Positions 46,856 through 55,855 of a stretch of DNA of 64,000 nt are shown here, piece by piece. The position numbers and the translations under genes are program-made. Where the stretch lies: the NCBI GenBank assembly GCA_016183805.1, contig JACPDX010000022.1, positions 1 through 64,000 on the forward strand, in the 5' to 3' direction. The DNA is from Bacteroidota bacterium. GTDB taxonomy: Bacteria > Bacteroidota > Bacteroidia > Flavobacteriales_E > Vicingaceae. Every line of letters begins with the position of its first letter. The stretch's first letter is position 1. Under the pieces are notes generated by a model that was not told the origin of the DNA, ran no database searches, and was given only the letters and a program-made list of their open reading frames with translations.

Positions 46856-47386
46856 ATGAAATCAATAAAATACTTAGGCATTATTTTTACCTTATTAATA
46901 CTTTTTTCTTGTGGAGGTGATGAAGTTGTTGAAGCACCACCAATTGAGTTAAAAGGTTATGAAGCACTTGACTTAAACCCTTGGGGTTTTCAAATGTCGG
47001 TAATGGTACCTAATGCTGAAGAAAATGGAGAGCCAGAAGTAAACTTGTCAGAAAGAGGTGCTTTAGAAATTCAAGTTGGACAGGCTTTTGGAATAGAAAT
47101 TATGTTTGGCGAAGGAGATATTGAATTGCTAAAAATGGATTTAAAAGAAGATTTAGTTTTCTCCTCTGAAATTATAAAAGAAGAAGAAAATGCTATCATT
47201 TATAAACAAGATATCCCTGATTCAGGTATAAAAACTCAAAACCACTTTTTTTACAAAGCTCAGATAGGTACAGCTGTTTATGAGGTGAGAGATTTAATTG
47301 ATGGTAGTTATGGTTCAGGAATGATTGAAAACATGTTGAACGCCGCTAAAACATTAAGAGAATTAAAGCCAAAAACTGCTGCTTAG
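46856..47386 (+). CDS. Lipoprotein of unknown function
   Basis: ATG at 46856 gives MKSIKYLGIIFTLLILFSCGG, a clear lipoprotein signal (Cys at about residue 19). An earlier in-frame start would bury it behind 15 residues and lies in the promoter. The mature 155 residues are acidic (ELKGYEALDLNPWGFQM, NLSERGALEIQVG) and end LRELKPKTAA. The family is not recognised, although small lipoproteins of this kind are common in Bacteroidota. It is separated from the next lipoprotein gene by 165 bases. Confidence 0.7.
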   Translation: MKSIKYLGIIFTLLILFSCGGDEVVEAPPIELKGYEALDLNPWGFQMSVMVPNAEENGEPEVNLSERGALEIQVGQAFGIEIMFGEGDIELLKMDLKEDLVFSSEIIKEEENAIIYKQDIPDSGIKTQNHFFYKAQIGTAVYEVRDLIDGSYGSGMIENMLNAAKTLRELKPKTAA

Positions 47387-47424
47387 CTATTCTGTCCTGC
47401 ATTCTCCATTATCGCCATTACTGA

Positions 47425-47452
47425 TGGAGTGTAACGGAAATCAGGAATCTGT
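47425..47452. repeat. Dispersed AACGGAAATCAGGAAT word
   Basis: The stretch around 47431 and that around 51050 share AACGGAAATCAGGAAT plus flanking TTG/TGT-like bases. It lies in the 165-base spacer before the DUF4296 gene. The rest of that spacer shows nothing else. Confidence 0.45.
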
Positions 47453-47551
47453 TTTTAACATTTCTAAATCTATTTGCTAATCATGCAGATTTTCTTATCA
47501 AGCAAGGAATGAAGAGGTTGGACGAAAAAGCTATTACAATTTGTTAATTTT

Positions 47552-47881
47552 ATGAATTATCTTATTCCTCTTTTTTTAATTCTACTACTTTCCTGTTCAA
47601 ACACCGAACAAGAATCCGGTTCAATTTTATCTAAGCCGATAATGGCTGAGGTTTTAGCCGAAATGGAGTTGGCACAAGCAGCCTATAAATATCAAAACGT
47701 GTCACAACGATTTGACATAAATTTCATGTTTGACGAAATCTTTAAAAAAAATAAGATAACTAAGAAACATTTTGAAACGAGTTTGAAATTTTATTCAACT
47801 TCACCTAAAGTAATGGATGAAATTTATAATGAAACCATTATCTTACTGACTCAAAAACAAGCGGATTCTATCGGTAAGTAG
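47552..47881 (+). CDS. DUF4296 lipoprotein
   Basis: The 109-residue protein has a lipoprotein signal (LIPLFLILLLSC, Cys at about 14). A DUF4296-like helical domain follows: KPIMAEVLAEMELAQAAYKY, then FMFDEIFKKNKITKKHFETSLKFYS, then VMDEIYNETIILLTQKQADS. The function is unknown; it is a small periplasmic lipoprotein typical of Bacteroidota. A decayed copy of its last 66 bases lies at 51089-51157, and its downstream leader is also duplicated there. Confidence 0.8.
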   Translation: MNYLIPLFLILLLSCSNTEQESGSILSKPIMAEVLAEMELAQAAYKYQNVSQRFDINFMFDEIFKKNKITKKHFETSLKFYSTSPKVMDEIYNETIILLTQKQADSIGK

Positions 47882-47968
47882 ATTGATTTTATAGGTCTAA
47901 TTCACTAAAGTTCAGTTAAAAAATAACTATTTTTTTCATTTTTCGTTAAATATGGAAATATATTTTAT

Positions 47969-47976
47969 TATATTTG
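47969..47976 (+). promoter_or_regulatory. Possible -7 box (TATATTTG) upstream of 48086
   Basis: It matches TAnnTTTG about 110 bases before the chosen ATG. The intervening leader resembles the leader at 51300-51457. Confidence 0.4.
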
Positions 47977-48085
47977 ATAGGTATTTGGTAGATTAGGTTT
48001 AGTTTATATGATTAAAAACATAGAATATGATTTTAATACCATTTTTCTGAACCATTTTTTGATGTTTAATAAAAAAATAAATACG

Positions 48086-49732
48086 ATGAAAAAAATTATT
48101 CTTTTTGCAGCAATTTTCCTATTCACATTCTGTAATTTGCAATTACAAGCCCAAAACATTGGTATTAATGCTACAGGTGCTGCCCCTGCAGCCAGCGCAG
48201 GTTTAGATGTTGATTTTACGAATAAAGGGTTGTTAATTCCTCGTGTTGCTCTAACTAATGTAACTACCTACGCCCCTGTTGTTGGTGCTGCTGTAACTGG
48301 TTTGTTGGTATATAGCACTGCTGCACCAACTGGCGGTATTGGTGTTGGTTATTATTATTGGGATATTGCTGCTGCAAGGTGGCAAGGTTTTTTAACCACA
48401 ACTACCCCTGGAGATGCGTGGCAAACTATTGGTAATGCTGGGCTTAATGGTGGTAATACAACAACTGCAGGAACTAATTTTATGGGTACTACCGACAACC
48501 AAAATATTGATTTTAGAACCAACAACTTGGTGAGAATGAGGGTAAGTAATTTAGGAGAGTTTTTTATAGGAACGCTTAATACAGTTCTTCCAGGTGATTT
48601 AATGAACGGCGTTTCTAATGCTGCATTTCCATGGGCTGTAAATGGTTATTCAGATCAAGATGGTTCTGGTGTATATGGGCAAATAACCGGTGGTGCCACA
48701 GGTTATGCTGCTGTACAGGGTGAATATTATGGAACTGCAATTGCTGGTGCTGGTGTCAGAGGTACCTTCAGTGTTGCTGTAGGAAATGGAAGTTCATTTA
48801 ATCTTGGTGCAAGTGGAGGAAATGGTGTTCAAGGAACTTCTATTGAGGCTGGAGGATATAAGTTTGGAGTTTATGGTACAGGTGGTGTTTCAACACGGTC
48901 TGGAGGTGTAATAGGTAATGATGGGAATTTTAGATGGGGTGCTTTAGGTTATTATGCAAATAATGGAACTGATTACTCAGTTTATGGTTTTGGAACGGCT
49001 TTTACTACAGGTTTAGCAGGAGGAAAAATGGCAAATCCAACTAATCCTTTAGGAGATTTTGACAATTCGATAGGTTTAGGTATTTATGGTGGTGTAATGG
49101 GTGGTTGGGTAAAAGGGTTGGAGTATGGAGCTAATTTTTCGGGTAAACGTTATGGTGCTTATGTAGATGGTAAAACCTTAACCAACGATTTATATGTGGT
49201 ATTAAATGGAGATGAATCCAACGAAAGAACGGCATCTTATGCTTCTACCTCATTAAGCGTAGATGTAAATGCCAAAGGAACATCTTATTTAAAAAATGGA
49301 GAAGCCGAAGTAAAATTTGATGATAAATATGCCGCTTTAATTTCTGCTGAAAAACCAATTATTGTAACCGTAACTCCAATGGGAGAAACCAAAGGTGTTT
49401 ACATTGTTTCGGTAAGTAAAGAAGGGTTTAAGATAAAAGAGAATAGCAACGGAACTTCAAACGTATCGTTTAGTTGGATGGCTATTGCCGAAAAAGCAGG
49501 TTACGAAAATCCACAAATTTCTGCTGAAATTTTAAGCAAAGAATTTGATGTTAACATGGATGGCGTAATGCACAATGATAATGATACTGAAACAAACGGT
49601 AAAGCAATATGGTGGAATGGAACAGATGTTCAGTTCGGTGACCCTTCACAAATAGAAGGAATTGTAACTGCCAAAAAAGCTGTCATTTCGAAAACTATGC
49701 CTGATTTAGCTAGACCAAAATCTAAAAAATAA
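48086..49732 (+). CDS. Secreted surface protein of unknown function
   Basis: ATG at 48086 gives the signal peptide MKKIILFAAIFLFTFCNLQ; the frame is open upstream to 48008 but that extension is leader. A common Bacteroidota surface motif follows (NIGINATGAAPAASAGLDV, KGLLIPRVAL), then about 300 glycine- and alanine-rich residues. A C-terminal beta domain follows (VTPMGETKGVYIVSVSKEG) and the protein ends LARPKSKK. No type IX sorting domain is obvious. The repeats resemble tail-fibre or adhesin shafts, but the function is open. Confidence 0.75.
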   Translation: MKKIILFAAIFLFTFCNLQLQAQNIGINATGAAPAASAGLDVDFTNKGLLIPRVALTNVTTYAPVVGAAVTGLLVYSTAAPTGGIGVGYYYWDIAAARWQGFLTTTTPGDAWQTIGNAGLNGGNTTTAGTNFMGTTDNQNIDFRTNNLVRMRVSNLGEFFIGTLNTVLPGDLMNGVSNAAFPWAVNGYSDQDGSGVYGQITGGATGYAAVQGEYYGTAIAGAGVRGTFSVAVGNGSSFNLGASGGNGVQGTSIEAGGYKFGVYGTGGVSTRSGGVIGNDGNFRWGALGYYANNGTDYSVYGFGTAFTTGLAGGKMANPTNPLGDFDNSIGLGIYGGVMGGWVKGLEYGANFSGKRYGAYVDGKTLTNDLYVVLNGDESNERTASYASTSLSVDVNAKGTSYLKNGEAEVKFDDKYAALISAEKPIIVTVTPMGETKGVYIVSVSKEGFKIKENSNGTSNVSFSWMAIAEKAGYENPQISAEILSKEFDVNMDGVMHNDNDTETNGKAIWWNGTDVQFGDPSQIEGIVTAKKAVISKTMPDLARPKSKK

Positions 49733-49826
49733 ATAAATGAAATAGCCACGTGCCGAAGTACACAAACAGTGATGAAGATAACATGGCGTATTCCATCTGA
49801 CTTACAAAAACAATAAATATCTACAG

Positions 49827-51020
49827 ATGAAAAAATTATTTTCTATCATATCATTTATTTTATTTTCCACTTTAGCTTTTTCACAGGCACGAATGGTGAT
49901 AAACGATAATGGTTATTTAGTTATTGATAATGCTGCCTATTTGGTTATTGATAACTCTGCAACTAATGCTTTGGCTGTCGCCGGAACAGGAGGTAACATA
50001 AAATCGGAAGCAGAAACGGATCGAATTAAATGGAACATTGCTGCAACAACAGGCACTTATACTATACCTTGGACGACCAATACGGGAGTAAAGATCCCAT
50101 TATCCATTAATAAAACAACTGCTGGCGTAGGAGCTGGGAATTTTCTTTTGTCGACATGGGAAACAGCAGACATGAATACCCCTTGGCCATCTGCTGTTAC
50201 TAACATGAATTCATCCGTAATTCCAGCAACCGATGGTTCATTAGAAGTAATTGATCGATTTTGGCACATTAATGCTTTATCTTATGGTACAAAACCATCG
50301 GTAACACTTTCGTTTGGTTATGATGATGCTGCAAATGAAATGATAGGAACAAATACCATTACTGAGGCAAATTTACAAGCACAACGATTTAATACTGGTT
50401 CAAGCAATTGGGAGGCAACCAAACTTTTTGGAACTGTAAATGTTGCCACAAATACGGTAAGTGGTGCGGCAATTACTCCGGTTGATTTTTTCGAAAACTG
50501 GGTGTTGGTAGATAATACCAGCCCATTGCCTGTTACATTAACTCATTTTTCTGCCGAATGTTCTGGCAAAGAAATAAAAGTAACGTGGACTACCCAAACA
50601 GAAATAAACAACGATTATTTTGTATTGGAGAAAAGCTACGATGGGTTTGTGTTTTTTGAAGTAGCTGAAATAAATGGCTCTGGTAATTCTAATGTTTCGA
50701 ATAACTATCAAACATCCGTTGAAGCAGAAAACAAAATTGTTTATTTCAGGTTAAAACAAGTCGATTTTGATGGAACAACAAGTTACCATAATATTGTTGC
50801 TTCTAATTGTTCAAATAACACTTTTGAAGTAACTCAAATGGCGTTAACTAGAATTTATTTATATGATTATAGAGGAAGACTAGTTATTGACCGAAATGAA
50901 TTTGTAACAAAAGGATTAAACACCATTAAAATAAATAATTTAGACTTGAGTGCTGGTATTTATATGTTGTCAGTTGTTGGTCAAAATAATGTATATTCTA
51001 CAAAATTATTAAGAAGGTAA
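49827..51020 (+). CDS. Secreted protein with type IX-like C-terminal domain
   Basis: A signal peptide (MKKLFSIISFILFSTLAFS) precedes a beta domain of about 220 residues with a tandem YLVIDNAAYLVIDNSA. An LTHFSAECSGKEIKVTWTT domain follows, with NNDYFVLEKSYDG and RLKQVDFDG. The last 60 residues (IYLYDYRGRLVIDRNE, LSAGIYMLSV, VYSTKLLRR) look like the end of a type A sorting domain. The YPNP segment that should precede it is absent: the sequence passes from SNNTFEVTQMALT straight to RIYLYDY. A small in-frame loss is likely. Confidence 0.75.
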   Translation: MKKLFSIISFILFSTLAFSQARMVINDNGYLVIDNAAYLVIDNSATNALAVAGTGGNIKSEAETDRIKWNIAATTGTYTIPWTTNTGVKIPLSINKTTAGVGAGNFLLSTWETADMNTPWPSAVTNMNSSVIPATDGSLEVIDRFWHINALSYGTKPSVTLSFGYDDAANEMIGTNTITEANLQAQRFNTGSSNWEATKLFGTVNVATNTVSGAAITPVDFFENWVLVDNTSPLPVTLTHFSAECSGKEIKVTWTTQTEINNDYFVLEKSYDGFVFFEVAEINGSGNSNVSNNYQTSVEAENKIVYFRLKQVDFDGTTSYHNIVASNCSNNTFEVTQMALTRIYLYDYRGRLVIDRNEFVTKGLNTIKINNLDLSAGIYMLSVVGQNNVYSTKLLRR

Positions 51021-51088
51021 TTTATTCCACTGTCATTCTTGATTATGGTGAAACGGAAATCAGGAATTTGTTCATCGTTATCCAAAGA

Positions 51089-51157
51089 GGATGATATCTA
51101 TAATGAAACCATTAGTTTACTTACTCAAAAAACAAGCTGATGCTACCGGTAAATAAT
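51089..51157 (+). pseudogene. Decayed copy of the DUF4296 gene 3' end
   Basis: The stretch aligns with 47815-47883 (GGATGAAATTTATAATGAAA type start, CAAGC.GAT.CTA.CGGTAA end) with about ten substitutions and one extra A in the A-run, which breaks the frame. It lies in the 437-base spacer between 51020 and 51458. The AACGGAAATCAGGAAT word lies about 30 bases before it. The later part of this spacer (from about 51290) resembles the leader at 47930-48085. Confidence 0.7.
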
Positions 51158-51457
51158 AATATTTCGTTATTTCTGTAAGGGCAAAAATCCAATTAAAATA
51201 CAAATTGTTAAAAACTTTTTGTACATTTTCTCTCTTGTTTTATGAGAGTAATCATAACATTTCAATGTTAAGAAGCAACCATTTTTAATTTTTTTTCGTT
51301 AAATACTTAAAATATTTAGGTATTTTTCCTTAACTTAGTATGTCATAAAGTATGATTAAAAATATATAAGTATTGTGTTTTTTGTAAAGTGAACACCCTA
51401 CAGGTCTATTCTGAACCACTTTAAAACATTAAGTGTAATTATTAATAAAAGATAAAT

Positions 51458-51748
51458 ATGAAAAAAAATTACAATTTTTCTATTGTTTATGCTGTATTGA
51501 TTGTTTCAACTTTTCTTACAACAAATTTGTTCGCTCAAAAATCAGCAACTATAGAGGGTGTTCAAACGGAGGATGGTAAGAGTAGAGTTGTACCTGTTTC
51601 TATAAACGATGGAGGTGCTCCTGTATCTATTAAAAGAGTTGTTAACGATAAAGAGACTGAAGCCACTTCTATTATATATGTAAATAAACAGGAGGTAGAT
51701 GAAGAATCAATAAATCCTTCATCTGAAATAAATGTTGAACCTGAGTAA
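51458..51748 (+). CDS. Small secreted protein (96 aa)
   Basis: A signal peptide (FSIVYAVLIVSTFLTTNLFAQ) precedes a 67-residue mature part with GVQTEDGKSRVVPV and VNKQEVDEESI, ending INVEPE. It is not a recognised family. It lies 12 bases before the large repeat protein gene, so the two are probably co-transcribed from the long leader described at 51089. It could serve as a partner for the larger protein, but no direct evidence shows this. Confidence 0.6.
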   Translation: MKKNYNFSIVYAVLIVSTFLTTNLFAQKSATIEGVQTEDGKSRVVPVSINDGGAPVSIKRVVNDKETEATSIIYVNKQEVDEESINPSSEINVEPE

Positions 51749-51760
51749 TATTTTAAATTT

Positions 51761-53971
51761 ATGAAAAAGGTAGTTTTTACGATACTCTTAATTTCCTTTC
51801 TTACTAGTTTTGTTTATTCACAAAACCCTACTGATGGTTGTCCTGCGCAAATGCTTACTGTTGAAACAGAATGTAGGAGTATTGCTTTTTCGTTGAGTGG
51901 TGCTTATGCTGATGGTGGTTTGGTTTCTGCATCTTGTAGAGTAACTAACCGAGATGATGGATGGTATAGTTTTGTGGCAACATCTACTTCGACTACTATT
52001 AATGCTAATGGTTCTCGTGCATTTAATTTAGCGGTGTTTACAGCTTGTGGTGGTGGGTCGGAGTTGGGCTGTAACTATGTGAATGGTACAACTGCAACAG
52101 TAACTGTTGCAACCAGTATAGGGGTTACCTATTATGTTCAGATACACCGAAATGGTGGAACTAATGGACAAGGTATGACTGGAAATATTTGTATTTATGA
52201 AACTCCGCCAACAGCAACTAATGATGATTGTGCAAATGCAATTAGTTTACCCTGTGGTACTTTAGATATGCAAGGTTATACGGTGTCTTCTGTAAGTCAA
52301 GTGCACGGTACTGGTTGTACTATGGGTCAATATGGTGCGTGGTACACTTTTGTTGGAGATGGTAATAATAATGTAATTTTTGCTACTCCCGTTGGAGGTA
52401 TTTACGATATTGAAATGGCGGTTGCTTCTGGATCTTGTGGCTCATTAACAAATGTTTCTTGTCAGGATGCTGGTTTGGCAGGTGAAGGGGAGGGTGTTTC
52501 TTTTGTAACAACATTAGGAGTAACTTATTACGTTTATATTTCTCATTGGTTATCAACTTCAACAGAAACAGGATTTTTTACTGTTTCTAGAACTTGCACA
52601 GATAATGATATTTGTGCTGATGCTACAACATTATCATGTGGAAGCACTTTGCTAGGTTCTACAATTGGAGCAACAAGTGTTGCTCATGGTACTGGATGTA
52701 CTATGGGACCAGAGGGAGCATGGTACACATTTATGGGAGATGGCATACCTACCACTATTCAGGCTCAGCAATATACAAGTTTCGATTTTGAAATGGCCAT
52801 TGTTAGTGGAAGCTGTGGTGCCAAAACAAATGTTACTTGTGTAGATGTGTTTACAAATACAGAAACTTATACGTTTACGCCAACGAATGGTGTTAGATAC
52901 TACATTTACATCGCTGACTGGTTTAGTGGTGGTGGACTGTCAGGTGCTTTTACTATTGCTAGAACCTGTGGAAATCCTTGTGGAAATGATGTTACAAATG
53001 ATTATTGCTCTAATCCTGCTCAATTATTTCAAGGTGGGGGTGGTTGGAGTAGTTCTACAACAAGTACCTTTACTCCTGACTTTCCGGCAAATACCTCAGG
53101 GTTGTTCTGTGGCTCTATTGAAAACAACTCATGGTATGAATTTACAGCTTCTGCTACTACTGAAGTATTTAACTTTACAAATGTTACCAATTGTGGTTAT
53201 GGTATCCAAGCTCAAGTATTCAATGTGACTAGAAACGCTTCGGGTTGCTGCACTAACTTATCATCAGTATCGAACTGCATGAGTGCAGGAAATACTAATC
53301 CAGGCACTGTTACTGCAACAGGATTAACAATTGGTCAAAATTACGTGTTAATGGTTGATGGTTTTGCAGCAGCAAATTGTGATTTTTCTGTTACTAATTG
53401 GACAGCATCAGGTATTTTACCTGTAAAATTGCTGTATTTTGATGGACAACGGGTCGGAGAAAGTACTAAGCTTTATTGGTCAACAGCATCAGAGGTGAAT
53501 AACGATTATTTTTTGGTACAGAAATCATCTAATGGTAAAAATTTTATTGACATAGGGACAATTAAAGGACATGGGAATTCAAATGTGGTAAATAGTTATG
53601 AGTTTATGGATAATTCTTCATCCCCACAATTGGCTTACTATCGGTTAAAACAGTTTGATTTTAATGGGGCTTACGAATTTTCTAAAATAATTGCCATAGC
53701 CTCTGAAAATGCTGATATTGATATTGTTATTTATCCTAACCCAGCAGAAACAAAATTATTTGTTGATATTAGTTCAAAAAACCAACAAGTGTTTACAGTG
53801 AAGTATATTAATTTATTGGGTAGTGTTTCCTCTGAAAAAATTGATGTGTCGTCGGAATTTAACACATATTTATTAAACAACTTCAAGCAATTAAATTCGG
53901 GCTTATACATCTTACAATTTTATGATAATCAAAATAACTTGGTTAAATCAGAGAAGGTTGTGAAACAGTAA
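51761..53971 (+). CDS. Secreted Cys-rich repeat protein with type IX sorting domain
   Basis: The 736-residue protein has a signal peptide ending VYSQ. About four beta-sandwich repeats of roughly 110 residues follow. The best pair share HGTGCTMG..GAWYTF.GDG and MA.(V/I).SGSCG, with DDCANAISLPCG and DNDICADATTLSCG beginning repeats. A SWYEF-type domain, an LPVKLLYFDGQ domain and a C-terminal type A sorting domain follow (IVIYPNPAETKLFVDIS, LNSGLYILQF). Paired cysteines suggest disulfides outside the cell. The ligand is unknown. Confidence 0.85.
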   Translation: MKKVVFTILLISFLTSFVYSQNPTDGCPAQMLTVETECRSIAFSLSGAYADGGLVSASCRVTNRDDGWYSFVATSTSTTINANGSRAFNLAVFTACGGGSELGCNYVNGTTATVTVATSIGVTYYVQIHRNGGTNGQGMTGNICIYETPPTATNDDCANAISLPCGTLDMQGYTVSSVSQVHGTGCTMGQYGAWYTFVGDGNNNVIFATPVGGIYDIEMAVASGSCGSLTNVSCQDAGLAGEGEGVSFVTTLGVTYYVYISHWLSTSTETGFFTVSRTCTDNDICADATTLSCGSTLLGSTIGATSVAHGTGCTMGPEGAWYTFMGDGIPTTIQAQQYTSFDFEMAIVSGSCGAKTNVTCVDVFTNTETYTFTPTNGVRYYIYIADWFSGGGLSGAFTIARTCGNPCGNDVTNDYCSNPAQLFQGGGGWSSSTTSTFTPDFPANTSGLFCGSIENNSWYEFTASATTEVFNFTNVTNCGYGIQAQVFNVTRNASGCCTNLSSVSNCMSAGNTNPGTVTATGLTIGQNYVLMVDGFAAANCDFSVTNWTASGILPVKLLYFDGQRVGESTKLYWSTASEVNNDYFLVQKSSNGKNFIDIGTIKGHGNSNVVNSYEFMDNSSSPQLAYYRLKQFDFNGAYEFSKIIAIASENADIDIVIYPNPAETKLFVDISSKNQQVFTVKYINLLGSVSSEKIDVSSEFNTYLLNNFKQLNSGLYILQFYDNQNNLVKSEKVVKQ

Positions 53972-54073
53972 GGCATTATATTTTAAAACCCTTGAGAATT
54001 GAAGGTGTAAGTAATATCTACACCTTCGCTGTTTTCAAAAACTCCTGAAATATTATTAAATTTTTTTTGGATA

Positions 54074-54622
54074 TCAACAGTTCGTTTGTAAACCAAACCA
54101 ATATTGGCGGCATATTTTTCTTACCGAATCTAACACCGTTGAACCTATTGTTTCTGGTTGATGAGTTGAAGTGTATTCATATTCCCATGAAGATAAAGTA
54201 TTCATGGAATTACCATTCCACTTTTTACCGGTTTTTATTGGAAAAATTAATTTGACAAACCGAACATTGTCTTCTACTTTTTGAAAATTGGAATTGGTCA
54301 TAGTTGCATTCCAAACTACTTGATGAACCCAATCTGGTGAAATGGCAGTATCTTTTTTATAGCGAATAATTTTATATGCTTCTTTACCTTGTGCATCAAT
54401 GTATTTTGAATCAATTACCTCTTTGATTTGAAACTTGTAATTATCTACAATTCCAAAAGGAACATTATAAAAAATAGAATCAACATCGTAAATTACATAT
54501 TTACCAACGGTTAATCCTGCATAATTGTATCCATAATTGATAGGAACAGTTTTTTCATCTTTTTTGCAAGAGAAAAAGAGTATTGAAAAAATAAAAAAGA
54601 AGATAACAAAACTATTTTTCAT
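54074..54622 (-). CDS. Lipoprotein, frameshifted near its C-terminus
   Basis: A lipoprotein signal (FFIFSILFFSC, Cys at about 19) precedes about 160 residues (YAGLTVGKYVIYDVDSI, PIKTGKKWNGNSMN). In the current frame it ends after VRKICRQYWFG at 54074. In another frame the sequence continues KYAANIGLVYKRTVDIQ ... FNSQGF to a TAA at 53983-53985, the expected kind of family end. Removing one A from the five-A run near 54113 joins the two and gives about 212 residues. A TAACTTTA box lies four bases before the ATG. The domain is not named, but such lipoproteins recur in Flavobacteria. Confidence 0.7.
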   Translation of the reverse strand: MKNSFVIFFFIFSILFFSCKKDEKTVPINYGYNYAGLTVGKYVIYDVDSIFYNVPFGIVDNYKFQIKEVIDSKYIDAQGKEAYKIIRYKKDTAISPDWVHQVVWNATMTNSNFQKVEDNVRFVKLIFPIKTGKKWNGNSMNTLSSWEYEYTSTHQPETIGSTVLDSVRKICRQYWFGLQTNC

Positions 54623-54640
54623 GGATTAAAGTTAAGAATA

Positions 54641-54672
54641 AATGTGCAGATGTGAAAATGTGTAGATGTTTC
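54641..54672. repeat. AATGTGCAGATGTGAAAAT patch
   Basis: It contains a tandem of GTG(C/T)AGATGT words; 54641-54659 matches 10899-10917 with one change. It lies in the spacer between the frameshifted lipoprotein and mnmA. Confidence 0.5.
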
Positions 54673-54687
54673 TTTCGACTTCGGTCT

Positions 54688-55788
54688 TCACACTTCACTT
54701 GCATCAATAAATCCACCACCTACTAAATCGTTTCCTTCATAAAATACAGCAGATTGGCCGGGAGCAACGCCTTGTACATTTTCGAAAAATAAAATTTTTA
54801 GCCTTCCGTCAGGTAGCATAGATATTTGGCTATTTGAGCCTTTGTCTTTGTAACGGATTTTTGAAAGAACTTCCATTTCACCTTCTATTGTAGCATATTT
54901 AGAAAGATTGGTTTTTTTTACCAAGACCTCTTTGCAATTTAAGTCTTCTTTTAAGCCCAACACTACTTCATTTTTAGCGGCATCAATTTTAATCACATAA
55001 CGTGGGTCGCCAAAAGCCAATTCTAATCCTTTTCGCTGTCCGATAGTATAAAACGGATAACCTTGGTGTTTTCCTAAAATATTTCCAGAAGTATCAACAA
55101 AATTTCCACCTTTTACTTTTTCTTCTAAACCTTCTACTTTCCGTTTTAAAAAACCTCGATAATCGTTATCGGGCACAAAACAAATTTCAAAACTTTCCGA
55201 TTTTTTTGACAATTCTTGATAACCTCTGTCAAAAGCCATTTTACGTATTTCGTGTTTTTCAAATTCTCCTAAAGGAAATAAGGTTCTCGATAAACTTTCT
55301 TGAGTTAATCCCCACAAAACGTACGATTGATCTTTACTCTCATCTTTACCTTTGGAAATAATGTGCCGTCCGTTTTCAAACCTAACTTGAGCATAATGTC
55401 CTGTTGCAATATATTTACAACCCAATTGATCGGCACGTTTTAATAAAGCTTCCCATTTAATGTGGGTGTTGCAAAGTACGCATGGATTTGGTGTTCTTCC
55501 GGAAAGGTATTCTTCCACAAAATTATCGATGATAAAATCGCCAAATTCAGCTCTAATATCTAATATAATATGGTGAAACCCCATGTTTACAGCCAATGCA
55601 CGAGCATCATTAATATCGTCTAAACTACAACAACCAGTAGTTTTTCTAGCACCACCTGATGTGGAATAATCCCATGTTTTCATGGTTATTCCTATCACTT
55701 CATATCCTTGGTCATGTAGCAGCATGGCAGCAACGGAACTATCTATTCCTCCACTCATGGCTACTAATACTTTTTCTTTATTATTCAC
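54688..55788 (-). CDS. mnmA: tRNA-specific 2-thiouridylase MnmA
   Basis: The PP-loop is VLVAMSGGIDSSVAA. Catalytic cysteines lie in TPNPCVLCN and SFEICFVPD. GHYAQVRF, KDQSYVLWGL and TIGQRKGL also fit. It thiolates U34 of tRNA Lys/Glu/Gln. GTG at 55788 (MNNKEKVLVAM) is chosen: the frame is open 31 codons further, but those codons translate the low-complexity linker at 55795-55855 and are not part of the family. Length is 366 residues. Confidence 0.95.
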   Translation of the reverse strand: MNNKEKVLVAMSGGIDSSVAAMLLHDQGYEVIGITMKTWDYSTSGGARKTTGCCSLDDINDARALAVNMGFHHIILDIRAEFGDFIIDNFVEEYLSGRTPNPCVLCNTHIKWEALLKRADQLGCKYIATGHYAQVRFENGRHIISKGKDESKDQSYVLWGLTQESLSRTLFPLGEFEKHEIRKMAFDRGYQELSKKSESFEICFVPDNDYRGFLKRKVEGLEEKVKGGNFVDTSGNILGKHQGYPFYTIGQRKGLELAFGDPRYVIKIDAAKNEVVLGLKEDLNCKEVLVKKTNLSKYATIEGEMEVLSKIRYKDKGSNSQISMLPDGRLKILFFENVQGVAPGQSAVFYEGNDLVGGGFIDASEV

Positions 55789-55794
55789 TTTATT

Positions 55795-55855
55795 TCTGGT
55801 TGCTAGTTTCTGGTTTCTTGTTGACTGCCAACTGATAACTGCCAACTGTGAACTG
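55795..55855 (-). repeat. Low-complexity linker upstream of mnmA
   Basis: In the sense of mnmA it reads CAGTTCACAGTTGGCAG, TATCAGTTGGCAGT, CAACAAGAAACCAG, AAACTAGCAACCAG in succession. The ends match the shorter patch at 24831-24880. It fills the gap between the MORN-repeat gene and mnmA. Confidence 0.65.

Noticed and set aside
48008-48085. N-terminal extension of the surface protein gene
   Set aside because: The extension is leader sequence shared with another gene's untranslated region, and the signal peptide begins at 48086.
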